Shown here: positions 49,501 through 58,233 of the stretch, piece after piece | How the letters are laid out: each line of letters opens with the position of its first letter | Numbering within the stretch: the stretch's first letter is position 1 | Assembly: GCA_051209155.1 (NCBI GenBank) | Contig: JBPJGB010000001.1 | Direction: 5' to 3' (one strand) | Origin: Actomonas sp051209155 | GTDB lineage: Bacteria; Verrucomicrobiota; Verrucomicrobiia; Opitutales; Opitutaceae | DNA length: 64,000 nucleotides | Program-made: the position numbers and the translations under genes | The notes under the pieces: generated by a model | The model's input: the letters and a program-made list of their open reading frames with translations, nothing else | Told to the model about the DNA's origin: nothing | Databases searched by the model: none

Positions 49501-50508
49501 GGGTTTGGAGCCGCGGCCGGTGGCGCCCTCGTCGCGGATCTCGCCGCCGGAACCGGTGGCGGCACCCGGGAAGGGGGAGATGGCGGTGGGGTGGTTGTGG
49601 GTCTCGACCTTGCAGAGGAGGTGGATGTCCTCGTCGTGGGCGGCGTAATCGTGCGTCGTCGGGTCGGCGTAGAAGCGGCCGCCGCGGGAGCCGACGAGCA
49701 CGGCGGCATTGTCCTTGTAGGCGGAAAGGATGCCTTCGCTGTGCAACTGGTGGGTGTTGCGGATCATGGCGAAGAGCGACTTGGCCTGCGCCTCGCCGTC
49801 GATGTCCCATGAGGCGTTGAAGATCTTGTGGCGGCAGTGCTCGGAGTTGGCCTGCGCGAACATCATGAGCTCAATGTCGTTGGGGTCGCGGCCGAGCTTC
49901 CGGAAGGCGGTGACGAGGTAATCGATCTCGTCGTCGGCGAGAGCGAGGCCAAGGTCCTGGTTGGCGCGTTCGAGGGCGATGCGACCCTCGGCCAGCACCG
50001 GCACGCTGGTCAGGGGTTTCGGCTCGTCATGGCGGAAGAGGGCCGCGCAGTCCTCGACGGTGTTGAACACGGCTTGCGTCATGCGGTCGTGCAGGGCGGC
50101 GCGGAGGGCGCTGAGTTGGGCGGCCGAGAGGTGGGAGAGCGGCTTGGGCAGGGCGGCGTTGTCGAAGGCAACCGTGTAGGCGATGACGCGCTCGATGCGC
50201 TTCACGTTGGCCAGACCGCAGATGTGCGCGATGTCGGTGGCCTTGGACGACCACGGGGAAATGGTGCCGGGGCGCGGGGCGACGACCTGGGTGAGGCCGG
50301 TGAGGCGTTCGGCTGCGCGTTTGGGGCCGTAGGTGAGCAATTTCTCCAACACGGCCGACTGCTCGGCCGAGAGTTCTCCTTCGGCTTCAACCACATGCAC
50401 AAAGTCGGCAGTGAGGGCCCGGGCGGGGACCCCGGCGGCGGTGAGGCCGTCGAGCAGTTTTTGGAGCCGGAAGGGCGAGAGAGCAGGGGAGCCGCGCAGG
50501 ATCAACAT
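46576..50508 (-). CDS. purL: Phosphoribosylformylglycinamidine synthase (large PurL, with glutaminase domain)
   Basis: A 1310-residue enzyme of the proteobacterial long type: N-terminal PurS-like domain, linker, two FGAM synthetase (AIRS) halves and a C-terminal class-I glutaminase. Visible features are ANSEHCRHKIFNASWDIDGE, GGPCMLIGLGGGAASSIASG, the pseudo-repeat in the second half (KVNLSANWMAAPAVPGDAAD) and the glutaminase nucleophile LGVCNGCQMLSN with HPERVFRS. It makes FGAM from FGAR, glutamine and ATP (step 4 of IMP synthesis) in the cytoplasm. I start at the ATG at 50508 because the upstream 61 residues are unrelated. It is divergent from purF, with 230 bp between. Confidence 0.95.
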   Translation of the reverse strand: MLILRGSPALSPFRLQKLLDGLTAAGVPARALTADFVHVVEAEGELSAEQSAVLEKLLTYGPKRAAERLTGLTQVVAPRPGTISPWSSKATDIAHICGLANVKRIERVIAYTVAFDNAALPKPLSHLSAAQLSALRAALHDRMTQAVFNTVEDCAALFRHDEPKPLTSVPVLAEGRIALERANQDLGLALADDEIDYLVTAFRKLGRDPNDIELMMFAQANSEHCRHKIFNASWDIDGEAQAKSLFAMIRNTHQLHSEGILSAYKDNAAVLVGSRGGRFYADPTTHDYAAHDEDIHLLCKVETHNHPTAISPFPGAATGSGGEIRDEGATGRGSKPKAGLTGFTVSNLRLPGAEQPWETDFGKPGRIVSALDIMIEGPLGGAAFNNEFGRPAINGYFRTFEAEVPSAKAGVGDPGPGATELRGYHKPIMLAGGLGNIKAAHVEKGAINPGDKLIVLGGPCMLIGLGGGAASSIASGAGSEDLDFASVQRDNPEMERRCQEVIDRCWALDDANPISFIHDVGAGGVSNALPELINDGGRGGIFDLRKLPNDEPGMSPLEIWCNESQERYVMAVPADRLDTFAAICARERAPFAVVGEATEDKRLVLTDPHFGNTPIDMPLEVLLGKPPRMHRSETTLARPQLPLDLNGIALAEAVRRVLVHPTVADKTFLISIGDRTVTGLICRDQMVGPWQVPVADCAVTATTFDVNTGEAMAMGERTPVAVNNAAASARLAVGEALTNLAAAQIGPLGKVNLSANWMAAPAVPGDAADLYAAVKAVGMELCPELGITIPVGKDSMSMSTVWADGDTTKRMTAPVSLIVSAFAPVADITKSLTPQLAQNPDSTLLLIDLGRGANRLGGSILAQVVSQLGEATPDVNRAADLKAFWNVVQQLGAEGKLLAYHDRSDGGLLATAVEMAFAGHVGVSLDLPAGTDIFAALFNEELGAVIQVANADLAAVEATLATAGLADCTHRIGKLNTDYTFRVTAGDTEVLSENLSDLRAIWSDVTRRIASLRDNPACAESEYQHKLDRTDPGITPVLTFDPYAVPSVCSVGNKPPMAILREQGVNGEVEMAAAFDRAGFRAVDVHMTDIIEGRVSLADFRGLVACGGFSYGDVLGAGEGWAKSILFNPRARAEFEAFFAREDTFALGVCNGCQMLSNLKSIIPGAEAWPHFVQNQSERYEGRYVSLKIEESPSILFKGMAGSVLPIAVAHGEGYAEFADRAAAEAFSASGQVAARYCDNHHVPTEQYPLNPNGSPLGMTALTTTTGRVTIMMPHPERVFRSRCMSWAPAHWPENSPWMKLFQNAREWVG

Positions 50509-50738
50509 GGTCTGGAAAGGCGCGACCGTCCCAAACCAAACCGGCCCGGTCAAGCGGTGGGGCGGCCCGGTGACAATTTCGTGGCGCGAGCCGGAAAAAG
50601 CCGTTGACCGGTTCCGCGATCGCCCCGTGATGTCCTGCCTTTGACGACCGTGAGAAATCCCTTCGCTGATCCGGCCGGCATGCCTGGCCACGACTCAACC
50701 CGCGGTGTTGCGCCGCGAGCTCACCGCGCGGGCTCCCA

Positions 50739-52649
50739 ATGAGCGACAAAATCACCCACGAGTGCGGCATCGCGATGGTGCGGTTGAAGAAGCCGCTCCA
50801 ATATTATCAGGAAAAATACGGCACGCCGCTCTGGGGCTTCACGAAGCTGTTTCTCCTCATGGAAAAACAGCACAATCGCGGCCAGGACGGCGCGGGGGTG
50901 GCCTGCGTGAAGTTTGATGTGCCGGCGGGCGATCCCTTCATGTTCCGCGAGCGCTGCGTAAAGGCCAATCCGCTCGACCGCATCTTCAAGCGCCTGTTGG
51001 GCGAATACAACAAGCTGGTGGCCCACGGCGACGCCCACCCGGAGTTTGCCAAAACCGTGAAGGACCAGTTCGACTTCGGCGGCGAGTTGCTGCTCGGGCA
51101 CCTGCGTTACGGCACCAGCGGCGGTTACAACATCAGTTCCTGCCATCCGTTTTTCCGCCGCAGTCCGTGGCCGACCCGCAATCTCGCGCTGTGCGGCAAC
51201 TTCAACCTCACCAACACCGCGGAGCTGAATCGCAACCTCATCGCGATGGGCCAGCATCCGATCTTCGCGACGGACACGCAGGCGCTGTTGGAAAAAATCG
51301 GCTTCTACCTCGATGAGGAGCATGACGAGCTCTACCGCAAACTCCGGGAGCAGAAGCTGCCGGGCCGCAAGATCTCGGAGCAGATCTGCCGCGATCTCGA
51401 CATGCATCACGTCATCTCGCGGTCCGGCGAGAAGTGGGACGGCGGTTACGTGCTCGCCGGTGCCGTGGGCAACGGTGACGCGTTCATCGTGCGCGATCCG
51501 TCGGGCATCCGTCCCTGTTTCTATTTCGAAAACGACGAGGTCATCGCGGCCGCCTCCGAGCGCGCGCCGCTTATGACGGTGTTCGATCTCGAGCTGGCCG
51601 ATGTCGAGGAGATGCCGCCGGGCAACGTGATGGTGATCAAGAAGGACGGCACCCGCACGGTGAAACCGTTCCGCCCCGAGCTGCCGCGCACGTCGTGCTC
51701 GTTTGAGCGCATCTACTTTTCCCGCGGCAACGACATCGACATCTACCGTGAGCGCAAAGCCCTCGGCGCCAAGCTGGCCGACCAGGTCCTGGCGTCGGTC
51801 GATCACGACTGGGGCAACACGGTCTTCAGTTTTATCCCCAACACCGCCGAAGTTGCCTACTATGGTCTGCTCTCGGCTCTGCGTGAAAAACGCCGCACGG
51901 AGGTGAAGGACGAGATCCTGCGCAACGCCGAGGCCGGCACGCTGACGTCCGAGAAGCTCGACGACCTCATCCTGCGCAATTGGCCGCGCAGCGAGAAGGT
52001 GGTGAGCAAGGACATCAAGCTGCGCACCTTTATCGGACAGGAGGGCATGCGCAACCACCTCGCCAGCCACGTCTACGACATCACGTATGGCTCGGTCGAT
52101 CCGGGCAAAGACAACCTGGTGTGCGTCGACGATTCGATCGTGCGCGGCACGACGTTGCGCAAATCCATCCTGCGCATCCTCACCCGACTCAACCCGAAGA
52201 AGATCGTCGTGGTCTCCACCGCGCCCCAAATCCGCTACCCGGATTGCTACGGCATCGACATGTCGGAGATCGGCAAATTCATCGCCTTCGAAGCGGCCGT
52301 GGAGCTGCTCAAGGAAAACGGCAAGGAAGACGTGCTCGGCGAAGTTTATCGCCTGTGCCGCCGGGCGGTGGAACGGGACGAGCCGATCAACCACGTTAAA
52401 AAGATCTACGAGCCCTTCACGCCCGAAGAGATCTCGGCCCGCATCGCCCGCATCGTGTATCCGCAGAACGTGGACTGGGCGGGCGACGTGGAGGTCATCT
52501 TCCAAACGGTCGAGAACCTGCACGCGGCGGTGCCGAGTCACTCGGGCGACTGGTTCTTCACTGGCAATTTCCCGACGCCGGGCGGCTTCCGTGTGGTGAA
52601 CCAAGCCTACATCAACTTCTTCGAAAAATCCGACCGCCGCTCTTATTGA
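50739..52649 (+). CDS. purF: Amidophosphoribosyltransferase (long type)
   Basis: A 636-residue PurF. The glutaminase nucleophile is Cys9 in THECGIAMVR, so a short 8-residue propeptide must be removed. Other features are LLMEKQHNRGQDGAG, GHLRYGTSGGYN, LCGNFNLTNTAEL in the glutaminase part and the PRPP-binding loop VCVDDSIVRGTTLRKS in the transferase part. It is ~130 residues longer than the E. coli enzyme and matches the long Bacteroidetes-like type. It makes phosphoribosylamine from PRPP and glutamine (step 1). It is divergent from purL and 100 bp upstream of purM. Confidence 0.95.
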   Translation: MSDKITHECGIAMVRLKKPLQYYQEKYGTPLWGFTKLFLLMEKQHNRGQDGAGVACVKFDVPAGDPFMFRERCVKANPLDRIFKRLLGEYNKLVAHGDAHPEFAKTVKDQFDFGGELLLGHLRYGTSGGYNISSCHPFFRRSPWPTRNLALCGNFNLTNTAELNRNLIAMGQHPIFATDTQALLEKIGFYLDEEHDELYRKLREQKLPGRKISEQICRDLDMHHVISRSGEKWDGGYVLAGAVGNGDAFIVRDPSGIRPCFYFENDEVIAAASERAPLMTVFDLELADVEEMPPGNVMVIKKDGTRTVKPFRPELPRTSCSFERIYFSRGNDIDIYRERKALGAKLADQVLASVDHDWGNTVFSFIPNTAEVAYYGLLSALREKRRTEVKDEILRNAEAGTLTSEKLDDLILRNWPRSEKVVSKDIKLRTFIGQEGMRNHLASHVYDITYGSVDPGKDNLVCVDDSIVRGTTLRKSILRILTRLNPKKIVVVSTAPQIRYPDCYGIDMSEIGKFIAFEAAVELLKENGKEDVLGEVYRLCRRAVERDEPINHVKKIYEPFTPEEISARIARIVYPQNVDWAGDVEVIFQTVENLHAAVPSHSGDWFFTGNFPTPGGFRVVNQAYINFFEKSDRRSY

Positions 52650-52659
52650 GACGGCATTT

Positions 52660-52735
52660 TTAACCACAGATGAACACAGATACACACAGATTGGGTTCGT
52701 TGGATCTGTGTCCATCTGTGTCCATCTGTGGTTGA
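52660..52735. repeat. Inverted repeat of 10-bp CACAGAT units
   Basis: The left arm reads CACAGATGAA, CACAGATACA, CACAGATTGG. The right arm reads ATCTGTGTCC, ATCTGTGTCC, ATCTGTGGTT, so the arms are complementary with a short spacer (TTGGGTTCGTTGG). The first ten bases of the left end pair with the last ten of the right end with one mismatch. It lies between purF and purM. Intergenic repeats of this look are common in Verrucomicrobia and related phyla. Confidence 0.85.
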
Positions 52736-52749
52736 ATACCTTCAATTCT

Positions 52750-53856
52750 ATGAGCCTTTCCTACGAATCCTCCGGTGTCCGCTACGACCAACTCGATGCC
52801 TTCAAGCGCGCCTGCCAACAGGCGGCCAAAGGCACGGCCGATCTGCTGAGCGGTCACGGGTATCGTGAACCGGCCGAGACGCGCGGCGAGAGCTGCTACC
52901 TTATGGAGGCGGAGGATCATTACCTCGCGCATGTCGAGGAAGGCCTTGGCACCAAGAACCTCGTGGCCGACGCCGTCTACAAGCAGTCCGGCAAGTGCTT
53001 CTACCGCGAAGTGGCGATCGACACGGTCGCCACGATCGTGAACGACCTCATCACCTGCGGTGCGTTGCCGACCTCATTGGCGATGCACGCGGCGGTGGGC
53101 GACTCGGGTTGGTTTGCCGACGCCGAGCGCACCCAGGCGCTCGTGGATGGCTGGGCTGAAGCCTGCCGCATGTCGGGCGCGGTCTGGGGCGGCGGCGAAA
53201 CCCCGACGCTCAAGGGTATCATCGAACCGGATACGATCTGTCTCGCGGGCTCTGCGGTCGGCCGCCTCGCGCCGAAGTCGCTGCGCATCATGGGTGATGC
53301 GAAGGACGGCGATGTGTTGGTGTTCCTCGCCTCCTCCGGGGTGCAGACCAACGGCCTCACGCTCTGTCGCAAGATCGCCGACCAGTTGCCCGACGGTTAC
53401 GCCACGCCGATCGGCCACGGCGACGACCGCACCTACGGCGAGGCGCTGCTGGCGCCGTCGGTCATCTACGTGAAGTTTGTGCGCGAATGCCAGGTGCGCG
53501 GCATCAAGCTCAACTACGTGTCGCACGTCACCGGTCACGGCTGGCGCAAACTGATGCGTCTCGACGAGCCCTTCGTTTACGAAATCACCGAGGCCCGCGA
53601 CGAGCCGGCGCTCTTCAAGTTCATGATGGAGAAGGGGCCGATCGAGCTGAAGGAGGCTTACGCCACCTACAACATGGGCGTGGGTTTCGCGGCTTACGTC
53701 GACCCGAAGGACGCCGAGGCCACCGTTGCCGCGGCGCAGGCGACGGGTTACGACGCGTGGATTGCCGGCCGGATGTATAAGGACGGCGACCGCAAGGCCG
53801 TCGAGATCCCGAGCAAAGGCATCACCTTCGGCGGCGAAACGCTGCAGGTGCGCTGA
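52750..53856 (+). CDS. purM: Phosphoribosylformylglycinamidine cyclo-ligase (AIR synthase)
   Basis: A 368-residue protein of the AIR synthase superfamily. The start MSLSYESSGVRYDQLDAFKR, the Mg/ATP segment EDHYLAHVEEGLGTKNLVAD, the conserved VNDLITCGALPTSLAMHAAV and GGGETPTLKGII, and LNYVSHVTGHGWRKLMRLDE fit PurM. It is ~25 residues longer than the E. coli enzyme and carries Bacteroidetes-like variants. It closes FGAM to AIR (step 5). I start at the ATG at 52750 after the inverted repeat. It is probably cotranscribed with purF. Confidence 0.9.
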   Translation: MSLSYESSGVRYDQLDAFKRACQQAAKGTADLLSGHGYREPAETRGESCYLMEAEDHYLAHVEEGLGTKNLVADAVYKQSGKCFYREVAIDTVATIVNDLITCGALPTSLAMHAAVGDSGWFADAERTQALVDGWAEACRMSGAVWGGGETPTLKGIIEPDTICLAGSAVGRLAPKSLRIMGDAKDGDVLVFLASSGVQTNGLTLCRKIADQLPDGYATPIGHGDDRTYGEALLAPSVIYVKFVRECQVRGIKLNYVSHVTGHGWRKLMRLDEPFVYEITEARDEPALFKFMMEKGPIELKEAYATYNMGVGFAAYVDPKDAEATVAAAQATGYDAWIAGRMYKDGDRKAVEIPSKGITFGGETLQVR

Positions 53857-53870
53857 AGCGCAATTGTCGC

Positions 53871-53887
53871 GCCGGCGGGAAGCCGGC
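53871..53887. terminator. Hairpin between convergent purM and PVC-type fusion genes
   Basis: GCCGGC-N5-GCCGGC gives a perfect 6-bp GC stem, 15 bp after the purM stop, between two genes that end towards each other. There is no T-run on either strand, so it is a weak terminator candidate. Confidence 0.3.
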
Positions 53888-53951
53888 TCGAAACCAGGGA
53901 CGGCGTTCCGAGGGGCAGGCGAGTGACCGCGTCCGGAGGCCACGGTCCACC

Positions 53952-56900
53952 TCAGGGTTCGGTGATTGGAAGCGTCAGTTCTTCGCGGGTGTAGAAGCCG
54001 GTTTTGTTGGCGATCTCAGCGCGGACTCGGGCAACGGTGTCCGGGGTAGTGACACCACCTCCGCCCCAGTCCCCGAAGCGGGTGCGGACGTAGGTGAGGA
54101 CGGCGGCGAGCTCCTCGTCGTCGAGGAGATTCTCGAAGGGTGTCATTGGTGGCACACTGGCGGGCGCACCATCCGGACTGGTGGCCTGCCAGAGACCTTT
54201 GAGCACGAGTTTAATGAGCCGTTCTTCGTCGCCACGAATCCACTCGGAGGTGTCGAGGGCGGGATAGATCCCGGCAAGGCCCTTGCCGTTGGGTTGGTGG
54301 CAGGTGGCGCAATGCGCCTCGCGAGTGTAGACTTCGCGACCCAGGTCGTAGAGTCGCAGGCCTTCGGCGGAGAGGTTCAGCACGGGGGCACTCTCCTGTT
54401 CCGTGGGAATCACAAAACGGCTTTGGCCGGCCAGGTAGTCGGCCAGCGCCAGCGTTTGGCTAAGATCGAAGCCTCCTTGCCGGATGACGGGACCGAGGGT
54501 GACGAGGGCCGCTTCGACGCCGGCGGCGAAGGTTTGGTCGACGGGGTGGCGCAGGGCGGTGAACAGGATCTCAGCGCCGGCGCGTTCATCCTCGATCCAC
54601 GTGGCGAGGGCAATGGCCTCGGCGCGGACGCGTGGGTGCGGATCGGCGGCGGCGCGGCGAGCGAGCGCGACGAAGTCGGCCGGGGGACGGTGGCGTTGGT
54701 GTCGCAGCACGCGCACGGCGGCGGCGCGCACGCGGGGATCGGCGTGGGTCAAGCAGCGCTCGTGTAGCGCGGCGGAAAAGAACGGCCGGTTGACGCTCGC
54801 CCACAGGGCTTCGAGCAGCGAGCGACCCTCCGGGTCGGCGAGGCTGGTGATCCAGTCCAGCCAGGCTGGCGCGACTTCGGCATCGGGCCGTCCCCGTAAC
54901 TCCCGGCGGGAGCGCACGCGGGTCTGCTGTTCGGGGGCGCCCAGGTTTTGCAGCAACTGCGCGACGGTCGCGCCGGCAACGGGAGGTGGGTCAACCAGCG
55001 GCGTATCGGGACGGGTGATACGCCAGATGCGGCCATGCTGGTGATCGCGATTGGGATCGCGGGCCGAGTGCTGCATGTGGCCGACGAGGGCGTTGTGCCA
55101 GTCGGCGACATAGAGCGAACCGTCGGGTGCGAACTCGAAGTCGACCGGCCGGAAATTGGGATCGGAGGAGGAGACCAGATCCTGGCGCAGGTGGCCGGTG
55201 AAACCGGCGCCGTTGTCTTCGATCGTGTGTTGTTTGAGACCGAGAAAACCGATGCTGTTGCCGAGCAGGAAGTCGCCCTGCTGGTCGGCGGGAAAGTGGC
55301 GACTGGAGACAAAGGCGGCGCCGGCGGTGGGGCGGACCTTGGTGGTGGTGAACTCGTTTTGTTCGGGGTGCTGGTCGCCGTGGGGGAGGCGAGCGGACAT
55401 CGGGGTGAGCCAATAGTTGCGACCGTTGGAGGCGTCGGCGAGGAAGGGTTGGCCGTAGTCGTCGAAGGCGAGACCCCAAGGGTTGTCGTAGTCACCGGCG
55501 CTGAATTTCTCAAGGTGCCAGGTGGCGGGATCGAAGCGCCAGACGGTGGCCTCGACGCCGCGTTCGGTGCCGTGCGGGGTTTCGACCTGTGAGTGGAGGA
55601 AGAGGCCTTCCAGCATATAGAGCGCGCCATCGGGACCGGTCTCGAAGGCGCCGATGGCGTGATGGGTGTCGTGGCTGTCCCAACCAGTGAGGAGGATCTC
55701 TGAGGTGTCGGTGCGGTCGTCACCGTCGGTGTCGCGCAGGCGAATGAGTTGGGGTTGTTGGGAGACGATGACGCTGCCGTCCGGTTGCAGGGCGAAGCCG
55801 ATGGGCAGGTGCAGGCCGTCGGCGAAGGTGATCTGGCGATCGGCGCGACCGTCGCCGTCGGTGTCCTCGAGGATGAGGAGTTTGTCGTTGGGCCGCGTGT
55901 CGCCAGGTTGGTAGTGCGGGTAGCTGGGCATGACGGCGACCCAGAGACGTCCGCGATTGTCGAAGGTGAGCTGGACAGGATTGGCGAGGTCGGGGAACTC
56001 CGTCTCCGAGGCGAACAAGGCGATGTCGAACCCGTCCGGCAGGGTGAAATAGGCGCGGGCGTCCTTTTCGTCGAGATAGGCGATGGGGCGAGTGAAGTTG
56101 GAGGTGACGGGAGACAGGGGACGGGTGACCGCGTCGTTTGGCGCGCGGGATGCGCCGCGAGCGGCGGCGTGGATGGCCTCGTCGCGCAGCGCGATCATTT
56201 GTTGGAGCTTCTCCCATTCCTCGGGGTAGTTGAACTCTCCGAAAGGTTGCCAACGACGGCCGAAGGCGTGGACCCCGTTGCGCATGCGGTGGAGCTGGTC
56301 CCACATCCAGTCCTTTTCGGCAACGGCGGCAACGAGCGCGGCACTCGGTTCGGCGAGTGAGTCGTCGCCGAGCAGTCGTGCCGCGAGAAAGTCGGCGAAG
56401 CGTTTGTAGCCCGCAGCATTGAGGTGTGCGCCGTTGACGGTGAGCGGTTCGTCGCTGGCGGCATACCATTCAAGGGACGGTGTGAAAGCATCGATGGCAG
56501 CGACCTGTTCCTCGGCCGCGATGCCGAGCAGGGCGCGCGTGTAGGCATGCAGCGCGGCGTTGCGGGCGGCGAGCTCCAGCGGATTGTCGTGGAACGGGTG
56601 GCGTTCGATCGCGATCGGGCTCACGAGCACGAGTCGGGCGGGGGCCTCGCCATTGTGGATGCGGGCGCGCTGGTGGCGAATCCACGCCCGCAGCTCTTGC
56701 TGGAAGTCGGCCATGCCGGCTTCGCCGCGGAAGGATTCACTGAACCCAAAAAAGCCGACGATGACGTCGGCTTGGGTTTCGGTGAGCCACTCGTCGGTGG
56801 AGGGAAAGTGTCCCTGGCCGCGGTGGGCGAGAATCTCGGGATGAAAGCGCTCCGCTCCCGGGAAGGCCCAGGGCGAGGCGCGGGCGGCGTGCGGTTGGAG

Positions 56901-58157
56901 ACCGGCGGTATAGCCGGATTGGGCGAGGTTGCGCACGCGAAGATTTGCGCCGGGGAGGGCGGCATGCAGCAGGGCTTCGAAGCGCGGATGGTATTGCAGG
57001 CGTTCACCAAGCCCGCCGCCAACGAGAGCGATAGACGCGTCTTGGCCGAGCTGGAGCGGCAGCGTGGTGGGCGTGAAGGCGTGCGGATCGGCGAAGTCCG
57101 GTTGGGCGGCGACGGGGCGGGAGGAATCGCGTTCGGTGGCCGGGAAGAAGTCGGAGGGATAGCGTCCGGGTTTGATGCGGTCGCGACCGAAGCCGGAGTT
57201 GTTGGGCTCGTAGGGCGCGATGGGTTCGGGGTTCACGCCGTCGGCCGGGATCCAGTCCTCGCGACCGAGCGCCCAAAGGATGCCTTGGAGGGCGAGGCGG
57301 CGCATGGGCGCGAGCCGGAAATCGTAGGGGTGGCCGAGCGTGGTGGTGAACACGCGCGCGGGTTTCTCGGTATTGAAATGATGGAGACGGGTCCAGGCGA
57401 CCGGATTGTCGAGCGGGTAACGGTCGAGCCGGTCGTTGTCGGCATGGTTGGAGCGCAGGGCATGCCCGCGAAGCAGGAATTGCGGATCCCCTTCGACAGT
57501 GTCGCCGCCGCCCTCGACATGATAGAGCCAGGAGTAGGCGTCGAAGGGCTCCACGCCTCGGAGAATCGGGTGCCGGGCCGCGGCGTCGGTCGGGTCGAGG
57601 GTGATGGTGGTGAGCGGATGGGCGCCGTCGTCAAAATGGCCGTGGTGGGTGATCCATTTCTGGCCGACGAGTTGGCGGATCGTTTCACCGCCGGCGAAAC
57701 TGTGGACGAAGGTCGGATCGTCCTGGTAACCCCAGTCGGCATGCGGGGAGTTGGCGGTGAAGCGAAAGGCGTGGGTGGAGGTGCGGAAGGCGACGACCGG
57801 CTTACCGGCGGCCAAATAGTCGCGGATGCGTTGGAAGGTCGCTTCGTCGGGCCGGCGGAAGCGCAGAAAGAGCACCAGCAGGTCGGCGTCGGCGAGCTCC
57901 TCGGTGGCGGTGAGGGAGGCGTGCGCCATGGGGTCCACGAAGCCATCGGCATCGACGGAAAAGCCGACCTTCACCTCGACGTCGAAGTCGCGCCGCAGGA
58001 TGCAGGCGAGCATCGGCATGGACTCTTCGGAACGATATTCCTCGTCGCCGGTGAGGAAGACGACTTTGGGGCGATCGGCGAGGGCGGCTGAAGTCAAGGC
58101 GAGGAGTAACGCGAGCGACGCGATGAGTCCGGTCAGGGGCGGGCGGGGGAAACGCAT
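53952..58157 (-). CDS. ThuA / SGNH / propeller dehydrogenase / HEAT / cytochrome c fusion (PVC-type haem-binding)
   Basis: A 1401-residue exported protein with a signal peptide (about residues 1-27). Domains in order: ThuA-like (30-300, KVVFLTGDEEYRSEESMPML, WITHHGHFDDGAHPLTTI); an SGNH-like module (360-590, starting IALVGGGLGERLQ without the usual Ser, ending NGAHLN); a soluble PQQ-like beta-propeller typical of planctomycetal membrane-bound dehydrogenases (700-1060, GFDIALFASETEFPDLANPV); HEAT-type repeats (about 1080-1250); and a C-terminal cytochrome c with CATCH (C1283, C1286, H1287). The start at 58157 gives the signal peptide; the open frame upstream is a shadow. Likely periplasmic sugar oxidation; substrate unknown. 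Confidence 0.9.
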   Translation of the reverse strand: MRFPRPPLTGLIASLALLLALTSAALADRPKVVFLTGDEEYRSEESMPMLACILRRDFDVEVKVGFSVDADGFVDPMAHASLTATEELADADLLVLFLRFRRPDEATFQRIRDYLAAGKPVVAFRTSTHAFRFTANSPHADWGYQDDPTFVHSFAGGETIRQLVGQKWITHHGHFDDGAHPLTTITLDPTDAAARHPILRGVEPFDAYSWLYHVEGGGDTVEGDPQFLLRGHALRSNHADNDRLDRYPLDNPVAWTRLHHFNTEKPARVFTTTLGHPYDFRLAPMRRLALQGILWALGREDWIPADGVNPEPIAPYEPNNSGFGRDRIKPGRYPSDFFPATERDSSRPVAAQPDFADPHAFTPTTLPLQLGQDASIALVGGGLGERLQYHPRFEALLHAALPGANLRVRNLAQSGYTAGLQPHAARASPWAFPGAERFHPEILAHRGQGHFPSTDEWLTETQADVIVGFFGFSESFRGEAGMADFQQELRAWIRHQRARIHNGEAPARLVLVSPIAIERHPFHDNPLELAARNAALHAYTRALLGIAAEEQVAAIDAFTPSLEWYAASDEPLTVNGAHLNAAGYKRFADFLAARLLGDDSLAEPSAALVAAVAEKDWMWDQLHRMRNGVHAFGRRWQPFGEFNYPEEWEKLQQMIALRDEAIHAAARGASRAPNDAVTRPLSPVTSNFTRPIAYLDEKDARAYFTLPDGFDIALFASETEFPDLANPVQLTFDNRGRLWVAVMPSYPHYQPGDTRPNDKLLILEDTDGDGRADRQITFADGLHLPIGFALQPDGSVIVSQQPQLIRLRDTDGDDRTDTSEILLTGWDSHDTHHAIGAFETGPDGALYMLEGLFLHSQVETPHGTERGVEATVWRFDPATWHLEKFSAGDYDNPWGLAFDDYGQPFLADASNGRNYWLTPMSARLPHGDQHPEQNEFTTTKVRPTAGAAFVSSRHFPADQQGDFLLGNSIGFLGLKQHTIEDNGAGFTGHLRQDLVSSSDPNFRPVDFEFAPDGSLYVADWHNALVGHMQHSARDPNRDHQHGRIWRITRPDTPLVDPPPVAGATVAQLLQNLGAPEQQTRVRSRRELRGRPDAEVAPAWLDWITSLADPEGRSLLEALWASVNRPFFSAALHERCLTHADPRVRAAAVRVLRHQRHRPPADFVALARRAAADPHPRVRAEAIALATWIEDERAGAEILFTALRHPVDQTFAAGVEAALVTLGPVIRQGGFDLSQTLALADYLAGQSRFVIPTEQESAPVLNLSAEGLRLYDLGREVYTREAHCATCHQPNGKGLAGIYPALDTSEWIRGDEERLIKLVLKGLWQATSPDGAPASVPPMTPFENLLDDEELAAVLTYVRTRFGDWGGGGVTTPDTVARVRAEIANKTGFYTREELTLPITEP

Positions 58158-58233
58158 GGGGTGGGGGAAGCCATGAACGTTTCCGCGGACCGGGGCAAGC
58201 CGCGCCCCAATCCTGGATCGAGCCGCACCGGGC

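Noticed and set aside
46996..49812. 938-codon plus-strand open frame antisense to purL
   Set aside because: Antisense shadow of a well-identified gene; no domain.
50721..52745. 674-codon minus-strand open frame antisense to purF
   Set aside because: Antisense shadow of a well-identified gene; no domain.
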